From: Dyella telluris
GTDB taxonomy: Bacteria; Pseudomonadota; Gammaproteobacteria; Xanthomonadales; Rhodanobacteraceae
NCBI RefSeq assembly: GCF_014297575.1
Contig: NZ_CP060412.1
Coordinates: 2,480,001 to 2,544,000, forward strand
Direction: 5' to 3'
Length of the DNA: 64,000 bases
Below, one piece after another: positions 48,801 through 59,120 of the stretch (within the stretch, counting starts at the first letter, position 1; every line of letters starts with the position of its first letter). Under the pieces are notes generated by a model, which searched no databases, had not been told where the DNA came from, and was given only the letters and a program-made list of their open reading frames with translations. Position numbers and translations under genes: made by a program.

Positions 48801-49056
48801 GCGCTTCCGACCGATCATGATGACCACCGCAGCCGCCATGCTCGGTGCATTGCCGCTGGCGCTGGGCAACGGCATCGGCGCGGAGCTGCGCCGTCCGCTC
48901 GGCGTGTCCATCGTCGGCGGCCTGCTGCTCTCGCAGCTGGTCACGCTGTACACCACGCCGGTGATCTACCTGTACATGGAGCGTTTCTCCGACTGGCTGC
49001 AGGCGCGTCGTGAGCGCCGCGCGCTGGAACGCGCGCAGACGCGGGGCGCGATGTAA
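45820..49056 (+). CDS. RND efflux permease 1 (HAE1, MdtB/MuxB-like)
   Basis: 1078-aa inner-membrane proton-driven pump. Twelve membrane helices and two large periplasmic loops are arranged as in AcrB; the proton-relay pair DD is at residues 401-402 in FVVDDAIVMIEN, and IVKKNAIMMIDF marks helix 11. The protein is 35-40 residues longer than typical MdtB. The excess maps to a Ser/Asn/Gly/Thr-rich insert at about residues 776-815 within the second periplasmic loop, just before GTIPLASLA. Likely substrates are drugs, bile-salt-like or metal-chelating compounds, not predictable. A weak hairpin follows the stop. Confidence 0.94.
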   Translation: MGFSTLFIRRPIATSLLMVAVLLLGILGYRQLPVSALPEIDAPSLVVTTQYPGASASTMASLVTTPLERNFGQISGLAMMTSDSSAGLSTIVLQFAMDRDIDIAAQDVQAAINQARGTLPSTLPYPPVYNRVNPADAPIMTLKLTSDSLPLRDVNNYADSILAQKLSQVQGVGLVSIAGNVRPAVRVQVNPSQLANLGLTMEDVRSALTEANVNAPKGTLNGATQSYSIGTNDQLADAAEYKSTIIAYKNNAPVRLADVASVVDGVENDQLAAWANGKPAVLLDIRRQPGANIVQTVEQIRNILPQLQAVLPADVHLDVFADRTITIRASVEDVQFTLILTICLVVAVIFVFLRRLWATIIPSVAVPLSLMGTFGVMAFTGMSLDNLSLMALTVATGFVVDDAIVMIENIVRYIEQGKEGKEAAEIGAKEIGFTVLSLTVSLIAVFLPLLLMPGVTGRLFHEFAWVLTIAVAISMLVSLTLTPMMCAYLLRPDALPEGDDAHERHAAAGKKTWWSRLVNVYEGSLDWVLAHQRLTMMIAGATVVLTVFLYIVIPKGLLPEQDTGLITGVVQADQNVAFPQMEQRTKAVAEALRRDKAVTGVAAFIGAGSINPTLNQGQLSIVLKDRGDRESLDDVVARLQKEAADIPGVALYLKPVQDVTLDSRVSATEYQYSMSDVSATELSGYATKMTQALRERKELADVDNNLADQGTSLKLTIDREKASRLGVPVQTIDDTLYDSFGQRQISTIFTQLNQYRVVLEVAPQFRTSTALLNQLTVKSNGSGALTGSNATSFGQVASSNSSTSTGLGVSNTGVIIGAGGTIPLASLATAEVTSAPLVVSHQQQLPAVTISFNLAPGYSLSEAVDAIHQVEQQLNFPPQVRGQFIGKAAEFSTSLTNEVLLLIASIVVIYIVLGVLYESYIHPLTIISTLPPAGVGALLALLLCGMSLSVDGIVGIVLLIGIVKKNAIMMIDFAIEAQRDGMKPHEAIRRACLLRFRPIMMTTAAAMLGALPLALGNGIGAELRRPLGVSIVGGLLLSQLVTLYTTPVIYLYMERFSDWLQARRERRALERAQTRGAM

Positions 49057-49105
49057 CGGCAATGCGCCGGTTCGGCTTCGGCCGCACCGGTGGCAAACAC
49101 AGGGA

Positions 49106-49133
49106 GGGGGCGCGGCCGGTTCGGCGCGCCCCC
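49106..49133 (+). terminator. Possible weak terminator after RND permease 1
   Basis: Stem gggggcgc/gcgccccc (49106-49113, 49126-49133) followed by ttcggcttt. The loop is long and the T-tract is broken, so termination may be partial. Confidence 0.45.
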
Positions 49134-49198
49134 TTCGGCTTTGCCGGAGGGCCGTCATCGTCACCGTTGGCGAACTCCGTGGAACAAGGTGAGATGCA

Positions 49199-49711
49199 AT
49201 GACGACGAGAAAACCCCAGGTGTGCGTGCTCGGCAGTGCCGAGCCGGGGTCGAAGGCCTTTGAACTGGCCGGGCAGGCCGGTGCGCTGCTCGCCCGTGCG
49301 GGTGTGACCCTGGTCAGCGGCTGCGGCAGCCCTGCCACGCGGCACGCCGCGCAAAGCGCCATCGATGCGGGCGGGCAGGTGCTCAGCATCATCCCCAGCG
49401 ACACGATGCCCGACGCGGACTGGCCTGCCACCGTGGTGGTGCCTTGTGGCATGGGCGATGCGCGCAACCTGTTGATGGCGCTGGCGGGCGATGCCTGCCT
49501 GGTGATTGGCGGACGCGCCGGCACGATCTCCGAAGTGTGTCTGGCATGGCTGCATCACCGGCCCTTGCTGCCGCTGACCGGTTGCGGTGGCTGGTCCGAC
49601 GGGCTGCTGCAGAACCCGCCGGATGAGCGCGGCAACTCGCCGATCCTGCCGTGGGATTCCGTCGAGACGTTGCAGGTGCAACTGAAATCGCTGGGGTTGA
49701 TGGAAATTTAG
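49199..49711 (+). CDS. TIGR00725-like Rossmann-fold protein (LOG/SLOG-related)
   Basis: 170-aa nucleotide-binding-fold protein. It has the start VCVLGSAEPGSKAFELAGQAGALLARAGVTLVSG, a helix with the Ala/Gly-rich pattern, and the GGRAGTISEV motif (about residues 102-111), which corresponds to the PGGxGTxxE motif of the LOG (lysine decarboxylase-like, cytokinin-activating) family but without the proline. Members of this SLOG superfamily bind nucleotide-like ligands. It sits between two RND permease genes, which is unusual, and it is not clear whether it is cotranscribed with them. Function unknown. Confidence 0.82.
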   Translation: MTTRKPQVCVLGSAEPGSKAFELAGQAGALLARAGVTLVSGCGSPATRHAAQSAIDAGGQVLSIIPSDTMPDADWPATVVVPCGMGDARNLLMALAGDACLVIGGRAGTISEVCLAWLHHRPLLPLTGCGGWSDGLLQNPPDERGNSPILPWDSVETLQVQLKSLGLMEI

Positions 49712-50046
49712 ACGTCTAATGTTTGGCGTCTAAGGGACATCTAAGGCCGCCCCGATAACGTGACTTTGCATACCCCTCATCGTCATTCCCGCGGAAGCGG
49801 GAATCCAGCGACTTTGCTCGGGCATTGACGGACGCGAAAGGCACTGGATTCCCGCTTCCGCGGGAATGACGGTGAGGTAGAGCCAAGGGCTGCGGTGACC
49901 CCGAACGCATCAACCAAATCCGCCGTCATGCGTTCTGCAGTCAATGTGCGGTATATACAGTTACTCGTGCGTGCGCGCTGACATGGTGTGTGCGGCTTCT
50001 CTGAACACCCTCGCGCCCCGCGCGTTGTTCCTGGTTTCCTGATGGC
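49712..50046. other. Spacer before RND permease 2 with REP pair
   Basis: A 335-bp gap without a gene. Three short gacgtctaa-like repeats occur at about 49711-49747. The REP pair at 49781-49871 is listed separately. An AT-rich stretch (about 49940-49975) with gtatatacagtt is a promoter candidate for permease 2, so that gene may be transcribed on its own. Confidence 0.45.
49781..49871. repeat. Perfect 28-bp inverted repeat (gtcattcccgcgg REP)
   Basis: Arms 49781-49808 and 49844-49871 are exact reverse complements over 28 bp, each itself containing the palindrome cccgcggaagcggg. The 35-base centre reads cgactttgctcggg...gcgaaaggc, which matches the outer ends of elements A and B, so it may be a minimal form of the same family. 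Confidence 0.9.
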
Positions 50047-53000
50047 ATGAACATTTCCGGCCCCTTCATCCGCCGCCCGATCGGCACCTCGCTGCTTGCC
50101 ATGGGCGTCTTCGCGGTGGGGCTGATCTGCTACGTGCTGCTGGGCGTGGCCGCGCTGCCGAACATGCAGTTCCCGGTGATCTTCGTGCAGGCCCAGCAGG
50201 CGGGTGCCAGCGCGAGCACCATGGCCACCACGGTGGCCGCGCCGCTTGAGCGCCACCTGGGTCAGGTGCCGGGCATCGACACCATGCGCTCGTCCAGTTC
50301 GCTGGGCAGCACCCAGGTGTTCCTGATGTTCGAGGCGGGACGCAACCTGGATTCGGCCGCGCGCGATGTGCAGGCCGCCATCAATGCCGCGCAGTCGGAT
50401 CTGCCCAGCGGCCTCAATGCGCCGCCGAGCTACCAGAAGGCCAACCCCAACGACGACCCGATCATTGCTTTCGCGCTGACGTCCGAAACGCAGTCCGCGC
50501 GCCAGCTCTACGACGCCGCCGATACCCTGCTTGCGCAGCACCTGCGCCAGCTCGAAGGCGTGTCGGAAGTGGATATCCTCGGCGCGGCTACGCCAGCCAT
50601 CCGCGTGGATGTGAACCTGCGTCAGCTCAACGCACTGGGCCTGTCGCCCGATCAGCTGCGCAACGCGCTGACGGCCGCCAACGTCACCTCGCCACAGGGC
50701 TTCCTGTCCGATGGCAAGACCACCATGGCGGTGACCGCGAACGATTCGCTGCATTCGGCAGCCGACTTCGCCAGCCTGGTGATCGCCTCGAACAAGGGCG
50801 TGCCGGTGCGCCTGTCCGATGTGGCCAAGGTCTACGACGGCGTGCAGGATGCGTATCAGGTGGCCTGGTTCCAGGGCAAGCCGGCGATCCTGATGTACGT
50901 GTATCGCCAGTCCAACGCCAACATCATCGGCACGGTGGACCGCGTGAAGGCTGCCGTGCCCCTGCTGCGCAGCTACCTGCAGCCCGGTACCACGCTGACG
51001 CCGTACTTCGACGGCACGCCCACCATCCGCGCCTCGCTGCATGAAGTGCAGGCCACGCTGCTGATCAGCCTGGCGATGGTCATGCTGACCATGGCGGTGT
51101 TCCTGCGCCGCCTGGCGCCCACCCTCATTGCCACGGCCGCCGTGCCGTTGTCGCTGGCCGGCGCCGCCGTGGTGATGTACATCCTTGGCTTCACGCTCAA
51201 CAACCTCACCCTGCTGGCGCTGGTCATCGCCATCGGCTTCGTGGTGGACGACGCCATCGTGGTGATCGAGAACGTCGTGCGCCATATCGACCAGGGCATG
51301 ACGCGCATGGAAGCGGCGCTGGCCGGTGCGCGCGAGATCGGCTTCACCATCGTTTCGATCACCGCCTCGCTGGTGGCAGTGTTCATCCCGCTGTTGTTCA
51401 TGAGTGGCATTACCGGCCTGTTCTTCAAGGAATTCACCATCACGCTGGTGGCGGCGATCATCGTGTCGGCGCTGGTGTCGCTTACGCTCACGACGTCGCT
51501 GTGCGGCCAGTTCCTGAGCAGCCACGAGCAGGACAAGCCGACCACGCGCCTCGGCAAGGCGCTGGAGAGCTTCCAGGCGGGCATGCTCGGCGTGTATTCG
51601 GCTTGCCTGAAGTTTTCCCTGAAGCACGCGCTGGCCTTTTCGCTGACGCCGCTGGTGCTGATCGGCGTCACCATCTTCCTGTTCGGCCAGGTGAAGACCG
51701 GCATGTTCCCGCCGCAGGACACCGGCCTGATCCGTGGTCGCGCCACCTCCGGCGCCACCGTGTCCTTCCAGGATTCGGTGGCACGCCAGCAGCGCCTGAT
51801 CGACATGTTGCTGAAGGACCACGACGTGGCGCGCGTGGGTTCGCGCCTGGGTACCAGCCGCCAGGGTTCGTCGGGCACGTTCGACATCGAATTGAAGACG
51901 CACGCGCAGGGCCGCAAGGACGACACGTTCGCCGTGCTGGCGCGCCTGGCGGCCAAGGCGGCGCACTATCCCGACCTCAACGTGCGCCTGCGCCCCATCC
52001 AGGATCTGCCCAGCTTCGGCGGTGGCGGTGGTACCAGCCAGGGCGCGCAGTACCAGGTGTCGCTGCAGGGCGACAACCCGGACGAACTGACCGTGTGGCT
52101 GCCCAAGCTGGTGGCCGAACTGAAGAAGAACCCCAAGCTCAAGGACGTGGGCAGCGATGTCGACGACGCCGGCCTGCAGCAGAACATCGTGATCGACCGC
52201 GACAAGGCCGGGCGCCTGGGCGTGGGCATCGGCACCATCGATGGCGCGCTTTACAACGCCTTCGGCCAGCGCCAGATCAGCACCATTTATTCCGACCTCA
52301 ACCAGTACAAGGTCGTGGTGAACGCGTTGCCGAACCAGACGGCCACGCCGGCGGCCATCGACTCGGTCTACGTGGCCAGCAGCAACGGCAAGATGGTGCC
52401 GCTCACCGCTTTCGCGCATCAGGAAGCCGGCCTGGCGCCCACGCAGATCTCGCACGAAAACCAGTACACCGTGATGAGCATGAGCTTCAACCTCGCGCCC
52501 GGCGTGAGCATGGGCGAGGCCTTGCAGATCATCCAGCAGACCGGCTCGCAGATGCGCCTGCCGGGCGACATCCGCATCAACATCGGCGGCGATTTCCGCC
52601 GCTTCCAGCAATCACAGAGCGGCATGCTGTGGCTGCTGCTGGGCGCGGTGGTGGTGGTCTACATCGTGCTGGGCATGTTGTACGAAAGCCTGATCCACCC
52701 CGTGACGATTCTCTCCACGCTGCCGGCGGCGGGCGTGGGCGCGTTGCTGGCGTTGTGGTTCACCAACACCGAGTTGTCCGTGATCGCGCAGATCGCGCTG
52801 GTGCTGCTCATCGGCATCGTGAAGAAGAACGCGATCATGATGATCGACTTCGCGCTGGTGGCACGTCGCGAGCGTGGGCTCAGTGCGATCGACGCAGCGT
52901 ACGAAGCCTGCGTGGTGCGTTTCCGCCCGATCATGATGACGACCATGGTGGCGATCCTGGCCGCCGTGCCGATTGCCATCGGCCTGGGCGAGGGTTCGGA

Positions 53001-53175
53001 CCTGCGCCGCCCGCTGGGTATCGCGCTGATCGGCGGCCTGTTGATCTCGCAGAGCCTGACCCTGCTCAGCACGCCGGCGCTGTACGTGATCTTCTCGTGC
53101 CTGGCCGACCGTTTCGCCGCCTGGCGTGGCCGGTTCCGCCAGCCGCGTCGCCTGCCGGCCAGCGAGAACGCCTGA
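50047..53175 (+). CDS. RND efflux permease 2 (HAE1, MdtC/MuxC-like)
   Basis: 1042-aa proton-driven pump subunit with twelve membrane helices and the usual periplasmic loops. The proton-relay aspartates are again at residues 401-402 (FVVDDAIVVIENVVRHI), and IVKKNAIMMIDFA marks helix 11. The length is standard. In MdtABC/MuxABC systems two different permeases form one heteromeric pump with one adaptor, and this gene pair would fit that model, but the gap of about 990 bp with a TIGR00725-like gene and a REP between them argues for separate regulation. No outer-membrane factor gene follows. A REP repeat lies directly behind. Confidence 0.94.
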   Translation: MNISGPFIRRPIGTSLLAMGVFAVGLICYVLLGVAALPNMQFPVIFVQAQQAGASASTMATTVAAPLERHLGQVPGIDTMRSSSSLGSTQVFLMFEAGRNLDSAARDVQAAINAAQSDLPSGLNAPPSYQKANPNDDPIIAFALTSETQSARQLYDAADTLLAQHLRQLEGVSEVDILGAATPAIRVDVNLRQLNALGLSPDQLRNALTAANVTSPQGFLSDGKTTMAVTANDSLHSAADFASLVIASNKGVPVRLSDVAKVYDGVQDAYQVAWFQGKPAILMYVYRQSNANIIGTVDRVKAAVPLLRSYLQPGTTLTPYFDGTPTIRASLHEVQATLLISLAMVMLTMAVFLRRLAPTLIATAAVPLSLAGAAVVMYILGFTLNNLTLLALVIAIGFVVDDAIVVIENVVRHIDQGMTRMEAALAGAREIGFTIVSITASLVAVFIPLLFMSGITGLFFKEFTITLVAAIIVSALVSLTLTTSLCGQFLSSHEQDKPTTRLGKALESFQAGMLGVYSACLKFSLKHALAFSLTPLVLIGVTIFLFGQVKTGMFPPQDTGLIRGRATSGATVSFQDSVARQQRLIDMLLKDHDVARVGSRLGTSRQGSSGTFDIELKTHAQGRKDDTFAVLARLAAKAAHYPDLNVRLRPIQDLPSFGGGGGTSQGAQYQVSLQGDNPDELTVWLPKLVAELKKNPKLKDVGSDVDDAGLQQNIVIDRDKAGRLGVGIGTIDGALYNAFGQRQISTIYSDLNQYKVVVNALPNQTATPAAIDSVYVASSNGKMVPLTAFAHQEAGLAPTQISHENQYTVMSMSFNLAPGVSMGEALQIIQQTGSQMRLPGDIRINIGGDFRRFQQSQSGMLWLLLGAVVVVYIVLGMLYESLIHPVTILSTLPAAGVGALLALWFTNTELSVIAQIALVLLIGIVKKNAIMMIDFALVARRERGLSAIDAAYEACVVRFRPIMMTTMVAILAAVPIAIGLGEGSDLRRPLGIALIGGLLISQSLTLLSTPALYVIFSCLADRFAAWRGRFRQPRRLPASENA

Positions 53176-53190
53176 GCAACCGTAACCCCT

Positions 53191-53271
53191 TGTAGGAGCG
53201 CACTTGTGCGCGACCGCGGCGCCTCATCGCCATCACGCCGCTGGGTTGTCGCGTACAAGCGCGCTCCTACA
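53191..53271. repeat. REP-type inverted repeat (tgtaggagcgcac family)
   Basis: Arms 53191-53214 and 53248-53271 match at 22 of 24 positions. It sits 16 bp past the RND permease stop and ends in a run of A. It accounts for part of the 303-bp gap before icd; the rest (53272-53478) shows no gene and probably holds the icd promoter. Confidence 0.85.
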
Positions 53272-53349
53272 AAAAAAGCCCGCCAAACCATACCCTTGCG
53301 CATAGTCCGGCGCCGCGCTTTCCCGTCCCGCCCGAAATCGTGACAATGA

Positions 53350-55707
<2,358 letters not shown>

Positions 55708-55731
55708 TCGCACCCTGCAACAGCTGAAAGG

Positions 55732-55764
55732 AAGGGAGCGGCCGGCAAGGTCGCTCCCTTTTTG
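55732..55764 (+). terminator. Rho-independent terminator of icd
   Basis: Stem aagggagcg/cgctccctt (55732-55740, 55752-55760) followed by a T-run, 25 bp past the icd stop. Confidence 0.92.
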
Positions 55765-55929
55765 TTTGGACGGCCGGTAGGTGCGGGCCGTGCGCCTTGC
55801 TGTTTCGACCTGTGCTTTCGTGCTTGTTTCGGATCCTTCCGCTGCGCATGCATCGCGCCCGCGCGTATGCTTTGATCGTCCACGAAGCAGCGCGCATCGG
55901 CGCAACGCCACATTCCCGAGAGGCCTCGC

Positions 55930-56562
55930 ATGAAGCGCAACCCGGCATATCCGCGTTCACGTCGATGGTCACGGCTGACTACGCTGCTGGCTGCGCCCGC
56001 ATGCTGCGTTCTAGCGTTTGCCCATGCGCAGAGCGCGATTCCCGAGGGCAAGTACAACCTGTGGCTGGCCGAGCAAGCCGCGCCACAAGCGCCGTTCTAT
56101 CTGGCGCGCATGGCTGGCGTGGCCAGCTACAAGTCGTTCAGGGCGAATGCGACGCTGGCTTTCGGCTGTCGAACCGATGGTGGTGAAGTCTCGGCGGAGC
56201 TGGTGGTCGATCCACAGGCACTGGGCTTTGACGCCGATCCTTACGAGGGCCCGGGCGCCCCGGCCAGCGGACCCATTGCCCTCACCAGCGGCGACGATCG
56301 CGCGGTTCGCATCAAGGTCAGCGGATCGTATGGCGACGGCGGTCCCTTCAATACCGGCACGCCTTTCCGTTTCAACTTCATGCCGGGCAAGGCTGCGCTG
56401 GCACGATGGACACAGGGCGCTACGCGCGGGAAGAACCTGCGCATTGTCGTGCCGGCATCGTCGGGCGCCGAGGCCATGACGGTGATGTTCCGCTGGCCCG
56501 ACGATGACGCCGTGTTCCGTCGCGTGGTGACGCCTTGCCTGGGTGGCATGCCGCAACATTGA
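55930..56562 (+). CDS. Secreted protein of unknown function
   Basis: 210-aa protein with a twin-basic-rich N terminus and signal peptide (about residues 1-34, ending AHAQS). The mature part is predominantly beta, with repeated Gly/Pro turns, two cysteines (about residues 78 and 203) that could form a disulfide, and segments such as LAFGCRTDGGEVSAELVVD and ARWTQGATRGKNLRIVVPAS. The CxxxxG...V pattern recalls small periplasmic proteins such as type VI accessory or invasion-associated proteins, but the match is too weak to name. The start follows GAGAGGCCTCGC. It is followed by chrA after 84 bp on the same strand. Confidence 0.75.
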   Translation: MKRNPAYPRSRRWSRLTTLLAAPACCVLAFAHAQSAIPEGKYNLWLAEQAAPQAPFYLARMAGVASYKSFRANATLAFGCRTDGGEVSAELVVDPQALGFDADPYEGPGAPASGPIALTSGDDRAVRIKVSGSYGDGGPFNTGTPFRFNFMPGKAALARWTQGATRGKNLRIVVPASSGAEAMTVMFRWPDDDAVFRRVVTPCLGGMPQH

Positions 56563-56646
56563 ACCGGTCACCGTCCTGGTGCGGCGGCGCTCCATTCGCG
56601 CGTCGCCGCCATGCTTCGGCAAGGTGGAGGCGATACGCTGCGCCCC

Positions 56647-57867
56647 ATGGACCCGGTACCCGATCCCGCACGCGAATCGACCACCGCCACAACGATGGAG
56701 GTGTTCTGCGCCTTTCTGTCGCTGGGTCTGCGGTCGTTCGGCGGGCCGATCGCCCACCTGGGCTATTTCCGCCGCGCCTTCGTGCAGCAGCGCCGGTGGC
56801 TGGACGACGCACAGTTCAGTCAGCTGCTGGCGCTGTGCCAGTTCCTGCCTGGTCCAGCGAGCAGCCAGCTCGGGTTCGCCATCGGCTTGCATCGTGGCGG
56901 CTGGCGTGGGGCGCTGGTGGCCTTCATCGGTTTCACCCTGCCGTCGGCACTGCTGATGCTCGGCTTTGCGTGGTGGGCCCCGTACCTGCACGGCGTCTGG
57001 GGCCAGGCCATGTTGCACGGCCTGAAGCTGGTGGCCGTCGTGGTGGTGGCGCAGGGTGTGTTCGGCATGTGGCGGTCACTGACGCCCGATTGGCCGCGGC
57101 GTGCGCTCGCCATCGCCGCCTGCGCGGTGCTGCTCTGGCGGGCCGACACGGGGATGCAATTACTGGTCATTGCCTTGGCGGCCGTGCTCGGGCCACTGGT
57201 CTGTGCCCATGTCGAGGCGCATCGCGGTGCCGCTTTCACCCTGGGTTATGGGCGACGCACCGGCGTCGTGTGGCTGTCGATCTATGCGGTGCTGTTGTTG
57301 CTGGTGCTGGGCATGGGCACTCGCGGCAACCTGTGGGTGCAGACGGCGGGCGCCTTCTACCGCGCTGGCGCACTGGTGTTTGGCGGTGGCCATGTCGTGT
57401 TGCCGTGGCTACGACAGGCGCTGGTGGAGCCGGGCTGGATCGACGAAGGCAGTTTCCTCGCCGGTTACGGCGCCGCCCAGGCCATGCCGGGGCCGATGTT
57501 CTCCCTTGCCGCCTACCTGGGCAGCCGCATGGCGGGCGGGCAGGATGGCGTCGTCGGCTCGCTGGTAGCCCTGCTGTCCATCTTCCTGCCCGGCTTTCTC
57601 TTGCTGAGCGGCGTGTTGCCGTTCTGGCAGCGGCTGTCCGGTCGCGCAGGGGCCGTGCGGATCATGGCGGCGATCAATGCGGCCGTGGTCGGCGTGCTGG
57701 CGGCGGCGTTCTACAACCCGGTGTGGACCGGCACCGTGCACGGCGCGTCCGATGTCCTGATCGCTGCCTGTGGTTTCGTCATGCTGACCGTGGCCCGACA
57801 GCCGGCGTGGGTGGCTGTGCTGTGGTGCGTGGCAGCCAGTTGCGCGGGCGGGTGGATTGGTTTCTGA
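56647..57867 (+). CDS. chrA: Chromate efflux transporter (CHR family)
   Basis: 406-aa inner-membrane protein of two homologous halves, each a CHR domain. The first carries FGGPIAHLGYF (about residues 32-42) and LPGPASSQL, the second FGGGHVVLPWL and MPGPMFSLAAYLG (about 285-297), the paired GGP-H and PGP motifs that define ChrA. It expels chromate, and probably related oxyanions, using the proton or chemiosmotic gradient. The ATG at 56647 is the most upstream sensible start; an ATG 16 codons later also fits. No ChrB regulator is adjacent. Confidence 0.93.
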   Translation: MDPVPDPARESTTATTMEVFCAFLSLGLRSFGGPIAHLGYFRRAFVQQRRWLDDAQFSQLLALCQFLPGPASSQLGFAIGLHRGGWRGALVAFIGFTLPSALLMLGFAWWAPYLHGVWGQAMLHGLKLVAVVVVAQGVFGMWRSLTPDWPRRALAIAACAVLLWRADTGMQLLVIALAAVLGPLVCAHVEAHRGAAFTLGYGRRTGVVWLSIYAVLLLLVLGMGTRGNLWVQTAGAFYRAGALVFGGGHVVLPWLRQALVEPGWIDEGSFLAGYGAAQAMPGPMFSLAAYLGSRMAGGQDGVVGSLVALLSIFLPGFLLLSGVLPFWQRLSGRAGAVRIMAAINAAVVGVLAAAFYNPVWTGTVHGASDVLIAACGFVMLTVARQPAWVAVLWCVAASCAGGWIGF

Positions 57868-57880
57868 AGCAGGCATTGCC

Positions 57881-57898
57881 GCCTGCCGAAAGGCAGGC
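57881..57898. terminator. GNRA-type hairpin between convergent genes
   Basis: Perfect 7-bp stem gcctgcc/ggcaggc (57881-57887, 57892-57898) closed by a GAAA tetraloop, in the 50-bp gap between chrA and the convergent TPR gene. There is no T-run, so termination strength is uncertain. Confidence 0.6.
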
Positions 57899-57917
57899 AG
57901 CATCCACCGACCGTCGT

Positions 57918-58898
57918 TTACTTCTGGTGGCAGGCCATGCAGGCATGGCTGCTGGACAGCATCATGGGCGTGGCCGGCTTCTGGCCCGGTGACGTTGCCG
58001 CGTTCAGTGCGGTGACGTTGGCTTGTGCATCGCGCATGCGCTGTTCCAGCACATCGCGATACGGCCAGTTCGTGAAGTCCGGCGAACGCGTGGCCAATGC
58101 GTACACCTTCTGCGCGGTCCGCCAGTCGCCGGACTTGGTGAGCATGTCACCCATGTTGAGCAGGAAGCCTTCTTCGTTGTGCGGAGCGCTGGGCGAATTG
58201 AGGCAGGCGCGTGCATCGCGCGAGCCGGCGCTCGCCTTGAACATCAGGCCGGCAAGCCGGTCCAGGTCGGCACCGCGACGATCGAGCGTGGTGTGCGCAC
58301 ACACCTCCAGGTTCTGCCACTGCTGCTCCAGCGCGTGCCTGAAACCGTCGCTGTCGGCCGGCTGGTTGCTTGCCACGTAGCCAGCGGTGAAGAGGTTGAA
58401 CGCCGGCCAGTCCTTGACCGCCTGCTGCATCACCGCGGCGCCCTGATCGCGCAGTGCGGCATCACGGTCGATCTGTGCTTCGGCCAGCATCGCACTGGCA
58501 AGAAAGCCGCGGTAGCGTGCGTCGTCCGGTGCCAGGTCCACTGCTTTCTGGAAGTACTTGCGCGCGAGCACGGCGTCGTCGGTGATGGTGGCAGGAGCCT
58601 GCTCGAGGCGGCGGCGCTCAGACAGGCGCCACATGTGCAGCCAGCCCACGTGCGCGGCGGTGACCGGGTCGGTGGGGTTGCGCAGGTAGGCCGCCGTGCT
58701 GGCATCGAGGCTGGCCTGGATCTTCGCGTAGTCGCCGCTGCGAAAGGTTTCCCAGAACAGCTCGTCGGCCTGCGTGGTGGCAGGCTGGCGTGTCGCGGCC
58801 GGGGTTTCAGCCTGCGCGCGGCTGCCAGGCAGGCCACCGGCCACGGTGCCGGCAAACAGCGTGGCAGCGATCAAGGTGTGGCCCAGGGCGTGTTTCAT
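57918..58898 (-). CDS. Exported TPR-like protein with C-terminal CXXCH motif
   Basis: 326-aa protein with a Sec signal peptide (about residues 1-29, cleavage near SRAQA). The mature part is helical with TPR-like units (for example ARKYFQKAVDLAPDDARYRGFLAS, about 110-133, and AQKVYALATRSPDF, about 267-280). Remarkably it ends in HACMACHQK, a complete CXXCH haem c attachment motif only two residues from the C terminus. If used, the protein would carry one covalently bound haem in the periplasm and act in electron transfer or haem handling. No named family was recognised. The ATG at 58898 is preferred by its better-placed GGATG; 58907 is the alternative. Confidence 0.78.
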   Translation of the reverse strand: MKHALGHTLIAATLFAGTVAGGLPGSRAQAETPAATRQPATTQADELFWETFRSGDYAKIQASLDASTAAYLRNPTDPVTAAHVGWLHMWRLSERRRLEQAPATITDDAVLARKYFQKAVDLAPDDARYRGFLASAMLAEAQIDRDAALRDQGAAVMQQAVKDWPAFNLFTAGYVASNQPADSDGFRHALEQQWQNLEVCAHTTLDRRGADLDRLAGLMFKASAGSRDARACLNSPSAPHNEEGFLLNMGDMLTKSGDWRTAQKVYALATRSPDFTNWPYRDVLEQRMRDAQANVTALNAATSPGQKPATPMMLSSSHACMACHQK

Positions 58899-59120
58899 GG
58901 TCGTCATCCGTGGCGGGTCAGTGGGCCTCAGCTTGGCGATGCCCGGACCTGGACTGCAGGGTGGGTTATCAACTTTTGGCGCTGACAGCTGTCACTTCTG
59001 AAGGCACGGGACGGCCGGGCAGCTTAAGGCGCGCATGAATGCGTGCCGGGGCTTCACGAGAACGCACCCCGGCCCTGTCGGATAATTTGCCCTCAACGGT
59101 CCCCGCTACTGGAGCCACGC

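Noticed and set aside
45766..49524. A 1252-codon open frame on the minus strand
   Set aside because: It lies antisense to the RND permease, is rich in His, Arg and Gln with no domain pattern, and is a by-product of GC-rich codon use on the real strand.
49783..52611. A 942-codon open frame on the minus strand
   Set aside because: Antisense shadow of RND permease 2, low-complexity His/Arg/Gly composition, no recognisable motif.
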